The notes under the pieces: generated by a model
Database searches by the model: none
Told to the model about the DNA's origin: nothing
What the model saw: the letters and a program-made list of their open reading frames with translations, nothing else
Part shown: in pieces, positions 9,870 through 22,180 of the stretch
How the letters are laid out: each line of letters starts with the position of its first letter
Position numbering within the stretch: the first letter of the stretch is position 1
Origin: Pseudisothecium myosuroides
Lineage: Eukaryota; Streptophyta; Bryopsida; Hypnales; Lembophyllaceae
Reading direction: 5' to 3'
NCBI GenBank assembly: GCA_951799445.1
Contig: OX637288.1
Coordinates: 14,634,501-14,698,500, forward strand
DNA length: 64,000 bases
Made by a program: the position numbers and the translations under genes

Positions 9870-11287
9870 ATGGCTTCCCAGACAGCTGCTGTGAGCCCTG
9901 CGAATGCTGCGCTTCCCAGGGGGCAGCCCAGGGCTGATGGGCCCGCCTGTGTGTTGGGCATCGGCACTGCCGTGCCTCCCACCGAGTTTCTGCAATCGGA
10001 GTACCCGGACTTCTTCTTTAACATCACCAACTGCAGCGAAAAGGAGGCGCTCAAGGCCAAGTTCAAGCGCATTTGTAAGTGACCAGACCCGGCAAACAAA
10101 ATTGGATAATATTGTTGAGCCTGATGTGGTGTCAATTCGAAGAAAACATGCGTTCCGTTCAGTAATCCACCCGATTGGATTTGACCAGTTAGGATCATGG
10201 ATTCGTAGAAGATATTGCAAGTGTGCGGTGCCTAAAGTTTATGTAAATATATTGACAAGGTTTACAAATATATGGTGTTGCAGGCGACAAGTCGGGGATC
10301 CGCAAGCGTCACCTGTTTCTGACGGAGGAGGTGCTGAAGGCCAACCCCGGCATCTGCACGTACATGGAGCCCTCGCTGAACGCGCGCCACGACATCGTGG
10401 TGGTGCAGGTGCCCAAGCTGGCGGCCGAGGCCGCGGTGAAGGCGATCAAGGAGTGGGGCGGACGCAAGTCCGACATCACGCACGTCGTCTTCGCCACCAC
10501 CAGCGGCGTGAACATGCCGGGTGCCGACCATGCCCTGGCCAAGCTGCTGGGCCTCAAGCCCACCGTGAAGCGCGTCATGATGTACCAAACGGGTTGCTTC
10601 GGCGGCGCCTCCGTGCTGCGTGTGGCCAAGGACTTGGCCGAGAACAACAAGAACGCGCGCGTGCTGGCCGTGTGCAGCGAGGTCACGGCCGTGACCTACC
10701 GCGCCCCGAGCGAGCACCACTTGGACGGGCTGGTGGGCTCGGCGCTCTTCGGCGACGGCGCTGGCGTGTATGTGGTGGGCTCCGACCCCAAGCCGCAAGT
10801 GGAGAAGGCCTTGTTCGAGGTGCACTGGGCCGGGGAGACCATCTTGCCTGAAAGTGACGGCGCCATCGATGGCCATCTCACGGAAGCAGGGCTCATCTTC
10901 CACCTGATGAAGGACGTGCCCGGGCTGATCTCCAAGAACATCGAGAAGTTTCTGACCGAGGCGCGGCAATGCGTGGGGTCGCCGCAGTGGAACGAGATGT
11001 TCTGGGCCGTGCATCCCGGAGGCCCGGCCATTCTGGACCAGGTGGAGGCCAAGCTGAAGCTGTCCAAGGACAAGATGCAGGGCAGCCGCGACGTGCTTTC
11101 GGAGTATGGCAACATGTCGAGCTCCTCGGTGATGTTCGTGTTGGACCAGATTCGGCAGAGGTCTTTGCGACTGGGCGCGTCCACGCTCGGCGAGGGCAGC
11201 GACTTTGGCTTCTTCATCGGTTTCGGACCGGGCCTCACGCTGGAGGTGCTGGTGCTCCGGGCCGCAGCCAACGCCGCCACGGTTTAG
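9870..11287 (+). CDS. CHS: Chalcone synthase, left copy (two exons)
   Basis: Type III polyketide synthase that joins p-coumaroyl-CoA with three malonyl-CoA to give naringenin chalcone, the committed step of flavonoid synthesis. Exon 1 is 9870-10074 and exon 2 is 10284-11287, with a GT-AG intron of 209 bp splitting a Cys codon after its first base, the conserved CHS intron site. The joined CDS encodes 402 residues. The catalytic triad is visible: Cys173 (QTGCFGG), His312 (WAVHPGG) and Asn345 (EYGNMSS). Both gatekeeper Phe residues are kept (ALFGDGA and GLIFHLM), and GFGPGLTLE near the C-terminus is the family signature. It lies head-to-head with the left PAL. Compared with the right copy it has four extra residues near the N-terminus. 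A stilbene-type or other type III PKS activity cannot be excluded from sequence alone. Confidence 0.95.
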
Positions 11288-13108
11288 ATGAATTTTTGAT
11301 AGGTTTTTAGTACTGGAGCTCATCTCATCAATTGATGGGCTACAGCTGTACATAGGAAATGAAATCACTGTCTTATAGGTCTGTTGATTCATGTGTTGCA
11401 GTTTTTGCAACTCCATTCATTTGCAGCTGTGCATTGTGATTTCAAATAGAAATCCGCAGCTGGCAGCACGAATTGGTGTACAAACAACCCAATCAATCCA
11501 TTTATTTCCCGAATGCTACTTAGAATTTGCTCCCGGCTAGCACATCAATAATTGCATGATTTTGAAAACAGGAGCCCTGAAATCAACACAGTAGCAATTG
11601 CTCCTCTGATGATTTGATTAGCGATGATTTACAGAAAACAGAACCAATCGGTTACACAAAAGTGAGAACACTTGTTACAGTAACGGATGGCGTGCTTCAG
11701 AGTGGAATATTCTGCCGTTTATGTGCCCAGAGCTCTGTAATGAACTCGTAGGAGAGGTGCTTATCTAGTTTCACTGATATCCACGGTTTTAAAGAATGTG
11801 AGTTTAACAGGAAACTGAAGGAACTGGGTGACAAGAACAAAATTGAGGGAAACTTGTCACATGATACAAACTAAGGTAGGTGGCTCCAATTCCGACCCTC
11901 TTCTTCAGATTGTCCTATAGGTACTTGTAGAATGGATGCAAGGTGATCCTTAAATGGACTTCTTTGGTCCCTTAATGAATTCAAGAAAATTTATTTTTTT
12001 AATTGCAAGAGCCAATCATTGTCTTTGGTTTCCGCACATCTCTTTACAAGTCACAAGAGGACAAATTTTGGGACACCTATGGTCACAAATAGGTACCTAT
12101 GACCTGAATCTTTGAAAATTCATAAGTAATTCAAAAAAGCTTAGAAAAATATGAAATCACTTGCGTTGTGTTCCAAATCTATTTTTCTTTCTCTGAAAAA
12201 TGAACTAAAAATCATTTTGTCCATGGAAACCTGCGAAAAAGGCGGATCAGCCCTTAAAGGGTCGCTTTATGCACCTCCTACCTTATGCGGTTCTCGGTGG
12301 GGGACAGGAGGTTTACTTCCAGTGAGTGAAGAACCTTATGCACATGCCGAACATGTTGCATGATTTGAGAGATCAAACGCCATCCAAGGAATCCCGATCG
12401 TAAGCCTAATTTCTCATGAAGAACTTGTGTATGTGGGCCGCATCAATTCTAGAGATTCTGGTGAGTGTGCACTGAGAACGTAACAATTCCAGTACAAAGA
12501 CGTGAGAAGAAATATACAGATTCACTGAAGATGCGTTTGCCAAGACTATAACGTATATTTCGTTAATATGGCGATATTCTTCCTCCATTTTTTCATTCAT
12601 ATTCTAGGACTGGTATAGATTTCAGACCACATGGTCTAAACCTAAAAGTGCTAAGTTTGTGGAATATTGCCATTTTTACAAAATATCCGTTGTATGGAAC
12701 TCAAAAAGTTCAAAATGTAAATAAAAGACCCTGTTCGATATACATCATAAGCAGCTATCAATGTCACCGTTCTAAACTTCATGTATCTTCATGACATGCA
12801 TTGACATTACACTTTTTTCTAGTGCCAATTGACGTGCAAATTAATATCCAAATTACAATTCATGCTCCTTATTATGCACCGCTATCCAAGAAATTCCAAC
12901 CCTTCCCCGAATCCCCGACCCCTCGGGACTCACTGATTAAATTGTTTCATTTTTTTCGTTTTTTGAGGATACACCAAGCCATTTTAATGGAATTGAACCA
13001 ATGGATCCAATCCTGCCCTACACATTCGTAATGCTAAGTAAACCAAAGTTCCCCGCAAGCTTGACTTATACAGGCGCAGAACTCATCTAGATTTCATGGG
13101 CAATTGCA

Positions 13109-14053
13109 CGAAGTAGTTCTCAGGAGTTGCTGTTCCGGTTGCTGTTAAGACGTGCTTTGGACATCGTAATGACATTCCCTTCCCAGGATGAATCACGAAA
13201 TAGTTGCTTCTTCAAATAGACCGACAGAAATGAGAAGTATGCCAGAAGAGGAATAGCCGAACTCAGGTCCGATGGACTGAAAATTGAAATAAATTGGCTT
13301 CTCGTTTCCTGCGCATATATTTAAGTTTTTCTGTCGCATTTTTAAAACTCAACCAGCGTTTAAGAGCCGAATCGACATAGGCTTTTCCCTACACAATTGA
13401 TCAGGAGATGTTGACGCTAAGTGGACTATCTTCAGGTTCATATCTAGCTTCAACCGAACTAGTAACAGAGTTATCCTGCACAATGCCACAATTGGGACAG
13501 TCAATACCTTCAATTTGAAAATATTCAAAGTACCAAGCTCTCAAAATCAGAACTGGTACAGACTCACGTTTCCGGATGTCCGCCAAAGTTGTATATCATA
13601 ATAGAAACGAAGCATTAAAAAACACAGCAAAGTGCGTTGTCCACGCCATGATGCAATATTTGTGGAGAGAGAGAGAGAGAGGAGAGGAACGTGATGGAGG
13701 GGCATCTGAAGCTCCAACTGCTAGGCATAACCAACTCGGAACTTAGCCCCCAAGCAATGGCAAGAATGCGCTTCAAAATCTCAAAAACTGACAAGCTAGC
13801 ATTCCATCCTTCGTTCAGCATGCACGGCTATATGTCCATTGACGACAGAGCTGTAACGAGGACGACCCCACCTCAATCGATTCTCCTTGTGACTCGAAGG
13901 GCACGAGGGCTGTCAAAAGTTGACGCTGCACGAAAATAAATCCACTCTCATCTGTACATGTTCATTTTGGTGAGGATTGGCAATGTTGTTGAAACTATAC
14001 TCCCCAGCCTTGTCACTAATCACTTTGCCATAGAAATATCCAGAGCGTTGTGC
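13109..14053 (+). repeat. PAL 3'-flank copy without PAL
   Basis: About 0.95 kb matching the reverse complement of positions 1-890 closely, and 31320-32185 in the same orientation but with more divergence. It starts at AGTAGTTCTCAGGAGTT, just where the right-hand PAL flank loses identity with the left one. No PAL coding sequence is attached, so it looks like the residue of a lost or rearranged unit. A short GA microsatellite lies near 13664-13682. Confidence 0.7.
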
Positions 14054-15590
14054 ATTTGACTTCACATCACAAGCTGAACTTAAACAAAGGATTACTTCCG
14101 AAATCTACAGCATTCAACTTGTCCCAAAGATGTACCCGGAGTATTAATTGTCTACTTAACCAAAAGTGGTGAACTACCAAATTCCTGTTTTCGTAACTGC
14201 ATGGAAGAACAGTACTTTAGAATAGATTTTCTGTAATCAATGTCTTTGTCATCCTGTTTTCGTAACTGCATGGAAGAACAGTACTTTCATCAAACTTAGA
14301 ATAGATTTTCTGAAATCAATGTCTTTGTCATCTTCTAGAGTGACTTGAAATTGTCAGTCTACAATGTTCCTCATTTGTAATTCATCGAAGCATTCTTTGG
14401 TCACATAGAGTTCAAATATGTGTGTTGAACTTTGAAATGGTTAGGTAATTCATAGGATGATTGATAAAGCCATGCTGCATGAAACTGGTGAAAGGTTGGA
14501 GCACGATAAAAAGATTCCTGGACTCCAAATTCCATCTCATGAGCATTCAAATGCTTCCAGCAAAATTGAACATAAACCGTAGAGAACATTCATGATGAGA
14601 GCAATTGCATTAAGCCCTGGCAGACTGTATTAGCAGGATACAGCACAAGAACCTCCAAGGTCACCACTGGCTACCTAGGGAATGTCCCTCGAAGATCAAC
14701 TCCTTCCTGGAACCCATCATATTTAGGATTCGGAGATACAACAGATTACAGAACGGAGAAATCCTTCTCTGAAAGATTCACTCCTTTGATGTGTAATTGA
14801 CGCATCGCATTCTTAGGTATAAAATCCACACTATTGAAATGAATGAGCGGAGTCAATACCGCGATCAATAAGTAAACACTTTGTCATCTCTATCAACCAC
14901 ACCCGTTTCCTTTATCGTAGAAATTTCCAAAGCCCGAGTACTCCCAAAATCCTACACTAATTAAAAAATTACACGCAATGTCACTACGACAACTGCAAAT
15001 GTAGTAACCAAAGAAACTTTCACACCACAAACCAAATCAGGAATACTACCTGAGCACTGGCATTAACAAGAAGGAATGGGTGAGGCTGCACAACAATTTG
15101 CCATCTTTTTCAGCTACACTTGTTCCCTTCATTGATGTGGATCAAAGTAATTCCTAAGCCCTACAGTAATTAAAAAATTACATGCAATGTCTCCTTGACA
15201 ACTACAAATGTTGCAACCAGGAAAAAATTCACACTTAAAAACAAATTCATGCTCCGTAAACATCCAAATTCTATGTGACCAAAGAATGCTTCGATGAATT
15301 ACAAATGAGGAACACTGTAGACAATTTCAAGTCATACTAGAAGATGACGAAGACATTGATCTCATAAAGCTATTCTAAGTTTGACCAAAAGTACTGTTCT
15401 TCCATGCAGTTTTGAAAATGGGATCTTGGTTGTTCACCAGTATTGGTAAAGTAGACAATTAATACATCTTTGGGACGAGTTGATCCTGTAGATTTCGGAA
15501 GTTATCCTTTGTTTAAGTTCAGCTTGATGTGAAGTCAAGTGTACAATGCTCTGGATATTTCTATGGCATCGTGGCTAGTGACAAAGGGTG
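13990..15590. repeat. Small inverted repeat within the cluster centre
   Basis: Arms of about 350 bp (13990-14420 and 15240-15590) are inverted copies around a spacer of roughly 0.8 kb. Landmarks are AGAGCGTTGTGCATTTGACT on the left against AGTCAAGTGTACAATGCTCT on the right, and CATTCTTTGGTCACA against TGTGACCAAAGAATG. The left arm additionally carries a tandem duplication of about 75 bp. No gene is seen in the spacer. Confidence 0.65.
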
Positions 15591-16721
15591 ATATTTCCAC
15601 AACATCCCCCGTCCCTCGGACTCCCAAAATTGTTTCATTTTTTTCTTTGCCCGAGGATACATTAAGCCAGTTCAATGGAATTGAACCAATGGATCCAATC
15701 CTACCCTACACATTCATCATGCTATGTAGACCAAAGTTCCCCACAAGCCTGACATAAAAAGGCATGGACTATCTAGATTTTATGGGCAATTGCACAAACT
15801 TAGAAAATCTGTTTACTATTCAGACACGCAAAAAACGTTCATGTATTGTGCTGTACAGTACCGGCAGAATCAACAGGCTCCTCCTCAAATACAACTCGCT
15901 ATGCACTCTTGTAGTGTTGCTAGTCACGTGACACTGCATCAAATGAAATATACTCCATGCTCGACCATTCTAAACCTTCTCCTCCTCCTCCTCAAGTTGG
16001 CCACGACTGTGGATTCAGGACTGACGCATAGTATATATTTCGGTTTGTGTGTACAACATCAATTTTGCTTCTTTCGTGGAATTCCATGACTTAGGCACCC
16101 TCAGGGGCGTAATGTAAGTCTATAAAGACCTGATTTTTAGAGTTAGGTGTAGATGAAAGTCACAATTTTAGACTCCTGGAATCGAGCCAATTTCATGACA
16201 TGGACGATTCAGGTCATGAACAATTGCACGTTCCACACATGATCCTACGCCAAAGATGCATGAAAAATTCTGACACGAAAAAATGACGCACATCTTTTGC
16301 ATCTTTGACAAGCGCGCTGAACATAGCCTATGATAGTCTGACAAGTCTGCAAGAAAATTCAGTACTTAATGTCGTTCATACACATGCAAAACTTCACTGA
16401 ATTAACTGTAAGCCTTCTTTTACCACTCTAACGCAAACAACAACCTGGAAAATCATGCAATTGATGTGCTAGCCGGGAGCAAATTCTAAGTAGCATTCGG
16501 GAAATAAATGGATTGATTGGGTTGTTTGTACACCAATTCGTGCTGCCAGCTGCGGATTTCTATTTTGAAATCACAATGCACAGCTGCAAATGAATGGAGT
16601 TGCAAAAACTGCAACACATGAATCAACAGACCTATAAGACAGTGATTTCATTTCCTATGTACAGCTGTAGCCCATCAATTGATGAGATGAGCTCCAACAT
16701 AAAAGCCTATCAAAAATTCAT

Positions 16722-18124
16722 CTAAACGGTGGCGGCGTTGGCTGCGGCCCGGAGCACCAGCACCTCCAGCGTGAGGCCCGGTCCGAAACCGATGAAGAAG
16801 CCAAAGTCACTGCCCTCGCCTAGCGTGGACGCGCCCAGTCGCAAAGACCTCTGCCGAATCTGGTCCAACACGAACATCACCGAGGAGCTCGACATGTTGC
16901 CATACTCCGAAAGCACGTCGCGGCTGCCCTGCATCTTGTCCTTGGACAGCTTCAGCTTGGCCTCCACCTGGTCCAGAATGGCCGGGCCTCCGGGATGCAC
17001 GGCCCAGAACATCTCGTTCCACTGCGGTGACCCCACGCACTGCCGCGCCTCGGTCAGAAACTTCTCGATGTTCTTGGAGATCAGCCCGGGCACGTCCTTC
17101 ATCAGGTGGAAGATGAGCCCTGCTTCCGTGAGATGGCCATCGATGGCGCCGTCACTTTCAGGCAAGATGGTCTCCCCGGCCCAGTGCACCTCGAACAAGG
17201 CCTTCTCCACTTGCGGCTTGGGGTCGGAGCCCACCACATACACGCCAGCGCCGTCGCCGAAGAGCGCCGAGCCCACCAGCCCGTCCAAGTGGTGCTCGCT
17301 CGGGGCGCGGTAGGTCACGGCCGTGACCTCGCTGCACACGGCCAGCACGCGCGCGTTCTTGTTGTTCTCGGCCAAGTCCTTGGCCACACGCAGCACGGAG
17401 GCGCCGCCGAAGCAACCCGTTTGGTACATCATGACGCGCTTCACGGTGGGCTTGAGGCCCAGCAGCTTGGCCAGGGCATGGTCGGCACCCGGCATGTTCA
17501 CGCCGCTGGTGGTGGCGAAGACGACGTGCGTGATGTCGGACTTGCGTCCGCCCCACTCCTTGATCGCCTTCACCGCGGCCTCGGCCGCCAGCTTGGGCAC
17601 CTGCACCACCACGATGTCGTGGCGCGCATTCAGCGAGGGCTCCATGTACGTGCAGATGCCGGGGTTGGCCTTCAGCACCTCCTCCGTCAGAAACAGGTGA
17701 CGCTTGCGGATCCCCGACTTGTCGCCTGCAACACCATATATTTGTAAACCTTGTCAATATATTTACATAAACTTTAGGCACCACTCACTTGCAATATCTT
17801 CTACGAATCCATGATCCTAACTGGTCAAATCCAATCGGGTGGATTACTGCACGGAACGCATGTTTTCTTCGAATTGACACCACATCAGGCTCAATAATAT
17901 TATCCAATTTTATTTGGGTCTGGTCACTTACAAATGCGCTTGAACTTGGCCTTGAGCGCCTCCTTTTCGCTGCAGTTGGTGATGTTGAAGAAGAAGTCCG
18001 GGTACTCCGATTGCAGAAACTCGGTGGGGGGCACGGCAGTGCCGATGCCCAACACGCACGCAGGCCCGTCAGCCCTGGGCTGCCCCCTGGGAAGCGCAGC
18101 ATTCACAGCTGTCTGGGAAGCCAT
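16722..18124 (-). CDS. CHS: Chalcone synthase, right copy (two exons)
   Basis: Inverted copy of the left CHS. Exon 1 is 17932-18124 and exon 2 is 16722-17725; the intron is 206 bp at the same split Cys codon. The joined CDS encodes 398 residues. The four missing residues come from a 12-nucleotide in-frame difference near the start (left [15 protein letters not shown], right [11 protein letters not shown]). Exon 2 encodes the same protein segment as the left copy over the visible 318 residues from its first internal Met, so the Cys-His-Asn triad and both gatekeeper Phe residues are unchanged. The intron is also nearly identical to the left one. It is transcribed away from the right PAL. Both copies keep open frames and splice signals, so both look functional. 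Confidence 0.95.
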
Positions 18125-18379
18125 AGCGACGACTGCTGATTGAAGTGGATTGCGTTTCAAACCCTGCTTGTGGAAATCAATCTATTTGTCTGTGATTCTT
18201 GAAGCAAATCCGAACGAAAGCTTTGGTCTTTGGAATCGATTCCCTTGAGGCCGGCCTCGATCACTAGAGTTACGTTCACGAAGAGAATTACAGTATGCTA
18301 ACGTTGGGGTGCGATTGTGATCAGTTGCTGGAATGCTGTGGATCGTTTGCTGTTGTGAGGAATGGATATGATCCAGGCT

Positions 18380-18387
18380 CTTTATAA
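18380..18387 (-). promoter_or_regulatory. TATA box of the right CHS
   Basis: CTTTATAA on the plus strand, i.e. TTATAAAG on the CHS strand, about 255 bp upstream of the ATG. It is the exact counterpart of 9606-9613 in the left copy. Confidence 0.6.
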
Positions 18388-18803
18388 GGGAAGCCAAAAC
18401 GCGTGTGGAGAACAGGTCTGCGGCATGTCTGTGCAGAAAGGGCGTTGAATGCTGCGAAGTCGTGGTTACGAGTTTGGAGGAAAAGAGTCCGTAGTGGCCC
18501 ACCAGATGGGGGCAGCATCCTTTTCAGTTGGTTGGCAGCGAAACTATTATTAGTATCTTAGAGTGTGTGAGACTGTGAGCACATGTGTACAGTAGCGATT
18601 TTGGTCAACTCCTGCTTCGCCTATTTCAAGTTTGCCCCTGGCTTGTTGTTGACATTTGGTTGAAATTTTTCTGCTAAGTTATCTGCTGTTCTCTTCAAAA
18701 TGTGACGATGCCGCAGTTTGTTTGTATGTTTTCAATCTCTTGTTTTTTGTCCAGCTGGGCCCGCTACAATTGTGCAGCTTGGCTGCTGTGCAGTTTCTGC
18801 TTC

Positions 18804-19713
18804 TCAACCCCTAAAGGAAGGACCAAGGCCATTTTTCTGTCAAAACTGCCGTTTCTGTTGCATTCACCCAAAAAAACGAAAAAAAGTTTTTTTTTAAATC
18901 TAATTGTAGGATCTAATACTTTACTTGTCTGAGATCATGTGGTAAAAATCTTGTGAAGTTTGACTATAGATTGAGAGTCAAAGTTGGAAAAATAAATAAA
19001 TTTGAACACTAGCCTGCAATTTCAAATGTCTTTGACCCCCGCATCTGTGGAAAAAATTTGCACTATGGACTTTGAATTCAAGTTTTTCTATGTTTACGAA
19101 TTGAGTTGAAAGTCTAGGGAATTAATTTCAAAAAGAAAACACTTGATTTTCATTCTTTAAAAAATTGTTAAGTAGAAGTAGGTCCAAGATTGGTAGAAAA
19201 ACTAAATTGTTAATAGCTCTAAGATGGAATTGAAACACAACAATCCCAATGGTGAGATTGTTCTAGTAAGCAAACTTAACCTTGTCAAACAATTTTTTTT
19301 GAAAAGTTGTAAAAATGGCATTCTAAAATGAATCCTAAAAGTTGTTTTTCCAAGAAGATGTTTATAATACCCAAAAAACAAGATTGTTCATAACTTTCAC
19401 ATCACTAATCCAAATGGAATGAATCAAAGCTTCACATGTACACAAAAACATGTTCTATAAGAAAAAAAAATAAAGTTAAATTTCAATTTTTTGTGGATTT
19501 CTTTTTCTGCCTACCGAGTGAAAATTTGGACTTTTTGTGGTATAACTTTTGCTCCCATGCACCACATGGAATAAAAATTATATTACCACAAAGCTAATAA
19601 GTTTCTCTAGCTTATGAGAAAGTTTCAAAAAGTTTCATTAAAAGTTGAGGTCATAGAAACCTACCCAAAATACATTTTGTACCCTGAGGAGACAATGGTT
19701 CCATAGGGGTTAA
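18804..19713. mobile_element. piggyBac-like non-autonomous element, degenerate (right arm, copy 3)
   Basis: A 910 bp unit from TCAACCCCTAAAGG to ATAGGGGTTAA, the first tetramer being a mutated TTAA. Collinear with 8291-9209 in the left arm. No coding potential. It forms the upstream border of the right CHS promoter. Confidence 0.6.
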
Positions 19714-20464
19714 CTCCTACAAGACACTACCAATGGTTGCATAGTTCAAATTCAAAATCCTCTATTCTAGATCCTTCATTTGGTTGCTATTTATGAGTAC
19801 ATTCTTTTCTCCTTCAATACGGAGATGAAATCACCTGTTTAATATTTGTTATAAAAAATTTAGATTCTTTTGTGGAAATTTCAAATTTCATATTAATTTT
19901 GAAGAAAAGATGAAGAAGATTCAAATCAAATACAAACACGCTTCAAAATCCAAAAATTCAAAATTATAGAAGTAATCTAGAATAGTCAATATAAAATAAA
20001 CTTCCATGTTTTTCCTTAATTTAGAAATGTGGGTGGAGTAGAACTACACTTCAAAAGCTTCATTTCATTTCGATACCTCAAAAGTCAAAAGACCAAAAAG
20101 ATAAATATTTAGTATGTCGAATCAAGTTTTTAGGGGAAAAAACTCAAAATAATATTGAAATGCATTATTACATAGGTGTACAAGTTTGATTTGATAGACT
20201 ACCTTGTATAAAATGAGAAATTTAGATGGAGTAGAAACTACACTATAAAAGCTTCATTTCATGTAGATTCCTCAAAAGACAATAAAGGAGAGATATTTAG
20301 TATGTCAAATCAAGTTTTAAGGGGAAAAATTTCAATATAATATTGAGATGCACTACTCCATATTATATAGGTATATAAGTTTGTGTTGATCAACTACCTT
20401 GAATAAAATAAGAAAGTAAATACTATGACTTGAACAAAACTCAATGATGTGAATATAGCAATAA

Positions 20465-21758
20465 TTAACTCCTAAAGGACCAGCATGCGTTTTTTTGGCA
20501 ACATAGAAATTTTGGGCAAGCTAGTGTGAATGAGGATTTGCATATTTTAGGCTGAAATTTTTAGTAGAAGGTAGGAACGAGGAATATATTTCATATGCAC
20601 TAAATTTCATGACATTTGGAAATATGAGTCAAAAGTTATAGCCTAATATGTTATTTTTTTGTAAAAGGGCAGTACAGGCAGAAAAAATCACTTTTTTCAG
20701 AACAAAAATTTGAAATTGGTTTTCTAGGGTTATATATACAAGGAAAACTTTGAATCATTCCATTTTAATCAATAGGATGACAGTTATGAGGAGTTTTTAT
20801 TTGCGGGCGATTATGGATCTCTACTAAAAAATAAACTTTGAAGTCCTTTATATAGCTCAGCTTCCAATATTTTTTGAAAAAAATAATATCATAGGATGTA
20901 GATTGTTTCTTGCAACATTGCAACCATTGGGATTGGGATATTTCAATATCATAACTAAATTCTTAACAATTTTGTATTTTGAATCATTCTTTACTTCTTT
21001 CTACTTACAGTTTTTTTTCAATATGTTGTACAATTCCAAATGACATTAGAGAAAATTTGGGGCCTCCGGAGGGCTGCTCCACAGCCCTCCGAGGGACCCT
21101 GAAATTTACTTTTTTCTTGCAAAAAAATTAGTTTTTCACCTATTTCCGCGCAGCAAAACCTACAGCAACAGTGGCACAGGAACCGAAATTTACGAGTATA
21201 ACGTTTTTTTTTAAATCTTAAAAAAATTATTAAAATTTAAAAATAAAAATAAAATAAAATAAAAAATTTTCGATTTCTGACCGTTTCGGCGAGCAGTCAG
21301 CATGGCTGACTGCTCGATGTGGGACAGTTTTGGAGTGACAGGCCAAGCATTTTAATAGCTTGGCTTGTCACTCCGAAGCAGCCCTTTGGAGGGCTGGTTT
21401 TTTCTCTAATGTGTGAAATTTTTCAAACATGTAGTCGACTTATTTAGGAAAAAGAATCCAAAGAAGCATCATCATTTTGGACATTTTTTTATAGAAAAGT
21501 GAGCTTGTAAAGTACAGCTATTATGTTTTTTGTAGAGTCAAAAAAATGATTTCAATGAATTTGAATGTTTATATCTTACAATCCACGCAGTGGAATTTCT
21601 GAAGTTTTTACCACATGTTTTCAAGTGATCATATTAGAAGATCTTATGGTTACATGTGTCAAAAAATGTTTTTTTTCAAAAAACTTCGTACTTGTATTAA
21701 AAATGGCAGTTCTCGAGTGTCTGCGGTGAAAACATAGTCATGGAACTTTAGGGGTTAA
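20465..21758. mobile_element. piggyBac-like non-autonomous element, degenerate, with nested MITE (right arm, copy 2)
   Basis: Bounded by TTAACTCCTAAAGGACC and ACTTTAGGGGTTAA. Its length without the 368 bp MITE at 21044-21411 is about 926 bp. Collinear with 5834-7335. It contains the empty TA site of the left arm's Stowaway-like MITE near 20652. The stretch 19714-20464 before it holds only the shared tandem repeat. Confidence 0.6.
21044..21411. mobile_element. MITE with CATTAGAGAAAA inverted ends
   Basis: A 368 bp element with perfect 12 bp inverted ends CATTAGAGAAAA. Just inside the ends are GC-rich, mutually complementary blocks (GGAGGGCTG / CAGCCCTCC), and the middle is A-rich. It is absent from the left arm (near 6178-6184) and from the related unit at 39269-40200. 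Comparing those empty sites suggests insertion without a target duplication. A relative with the same style of ends lies at 52010-52287. Confidence 0.75.
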
Positions 21759-22180
21759 TAAAATTACACACAAAAAGTTAGATAAAAATTTTATATTCTT
21801 CAATATGAAAAATGATTGTATGACTGTCGAAAGACTCCTTTTATCTTCAACGTCCTTCTAGGAATTAACTTCACATGCACAATGGACCTTGAATTTGTAA
21901 AACGGAAAGACTTGTATTCGCTTCATGAAAATATGAATACTTTTTTGATTAGGGACATGTGCCAGACTGTTCTATTAATTTTGAAATCTAGCAAGTAAGT
22001 AAAAATTAATACAATATGCTATACAATTAAATGTAAGGAATTTTTTGAAAAATATATGATTTATATATTTAGTACAAAATTTCCATCAAAGAGGAGTCAA
22101 AGTTTGTTGATCCCATCCAAAAATGCCCCCCCAAAGCACAATTATTTCTTTATTTATATTTATTTCTTTAATTATAAGTT

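Larger units (their letters stand above)
11288..16445. other. Centre of the inverted duplication
   Basis: The homologous CHS 3' flanks end near 11562 on the left and 16446 on the right; between them lies about 4.9 kb without a supported gene. Several repeat blocks are visible: 13109-14053 is a copy of the PAL 3' flank; 12905-13110 is repeated directly at about 15600-15800; 13990-14420 is repeated inverted at about 15240-15590; and 14184-14333 holds a two-copy tandem duplication of about 70-80 bp. Short ORFs here carry no recognisable domain. Positions 11563-12900 and 15800-16445 show nothing I can name. Confidence 0.6.

Noticed and set aside
10697..10699. Tyr in VTYRAPS of CHS, first suspected as a changed gatekeeper Phe
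   Set aside because: Counting from the catalytic Cys shows the gatekeeper is the Phe of ALFGDGA, which is conserved; the Tyr is at a different position.
10262..11416. 384-residue minus-strand ORF over the left CHS and similar frames over the right CHS
   Set aside because: Antisense shadow of CHS exon 2 with biased composition and no domain.
14184..14333. Repeated blocks that could suggest a CRISPR-like or satellite array
   Set aside because: Only two tandem units, in a plant nuclear context, with no regular short repeats and spacers.
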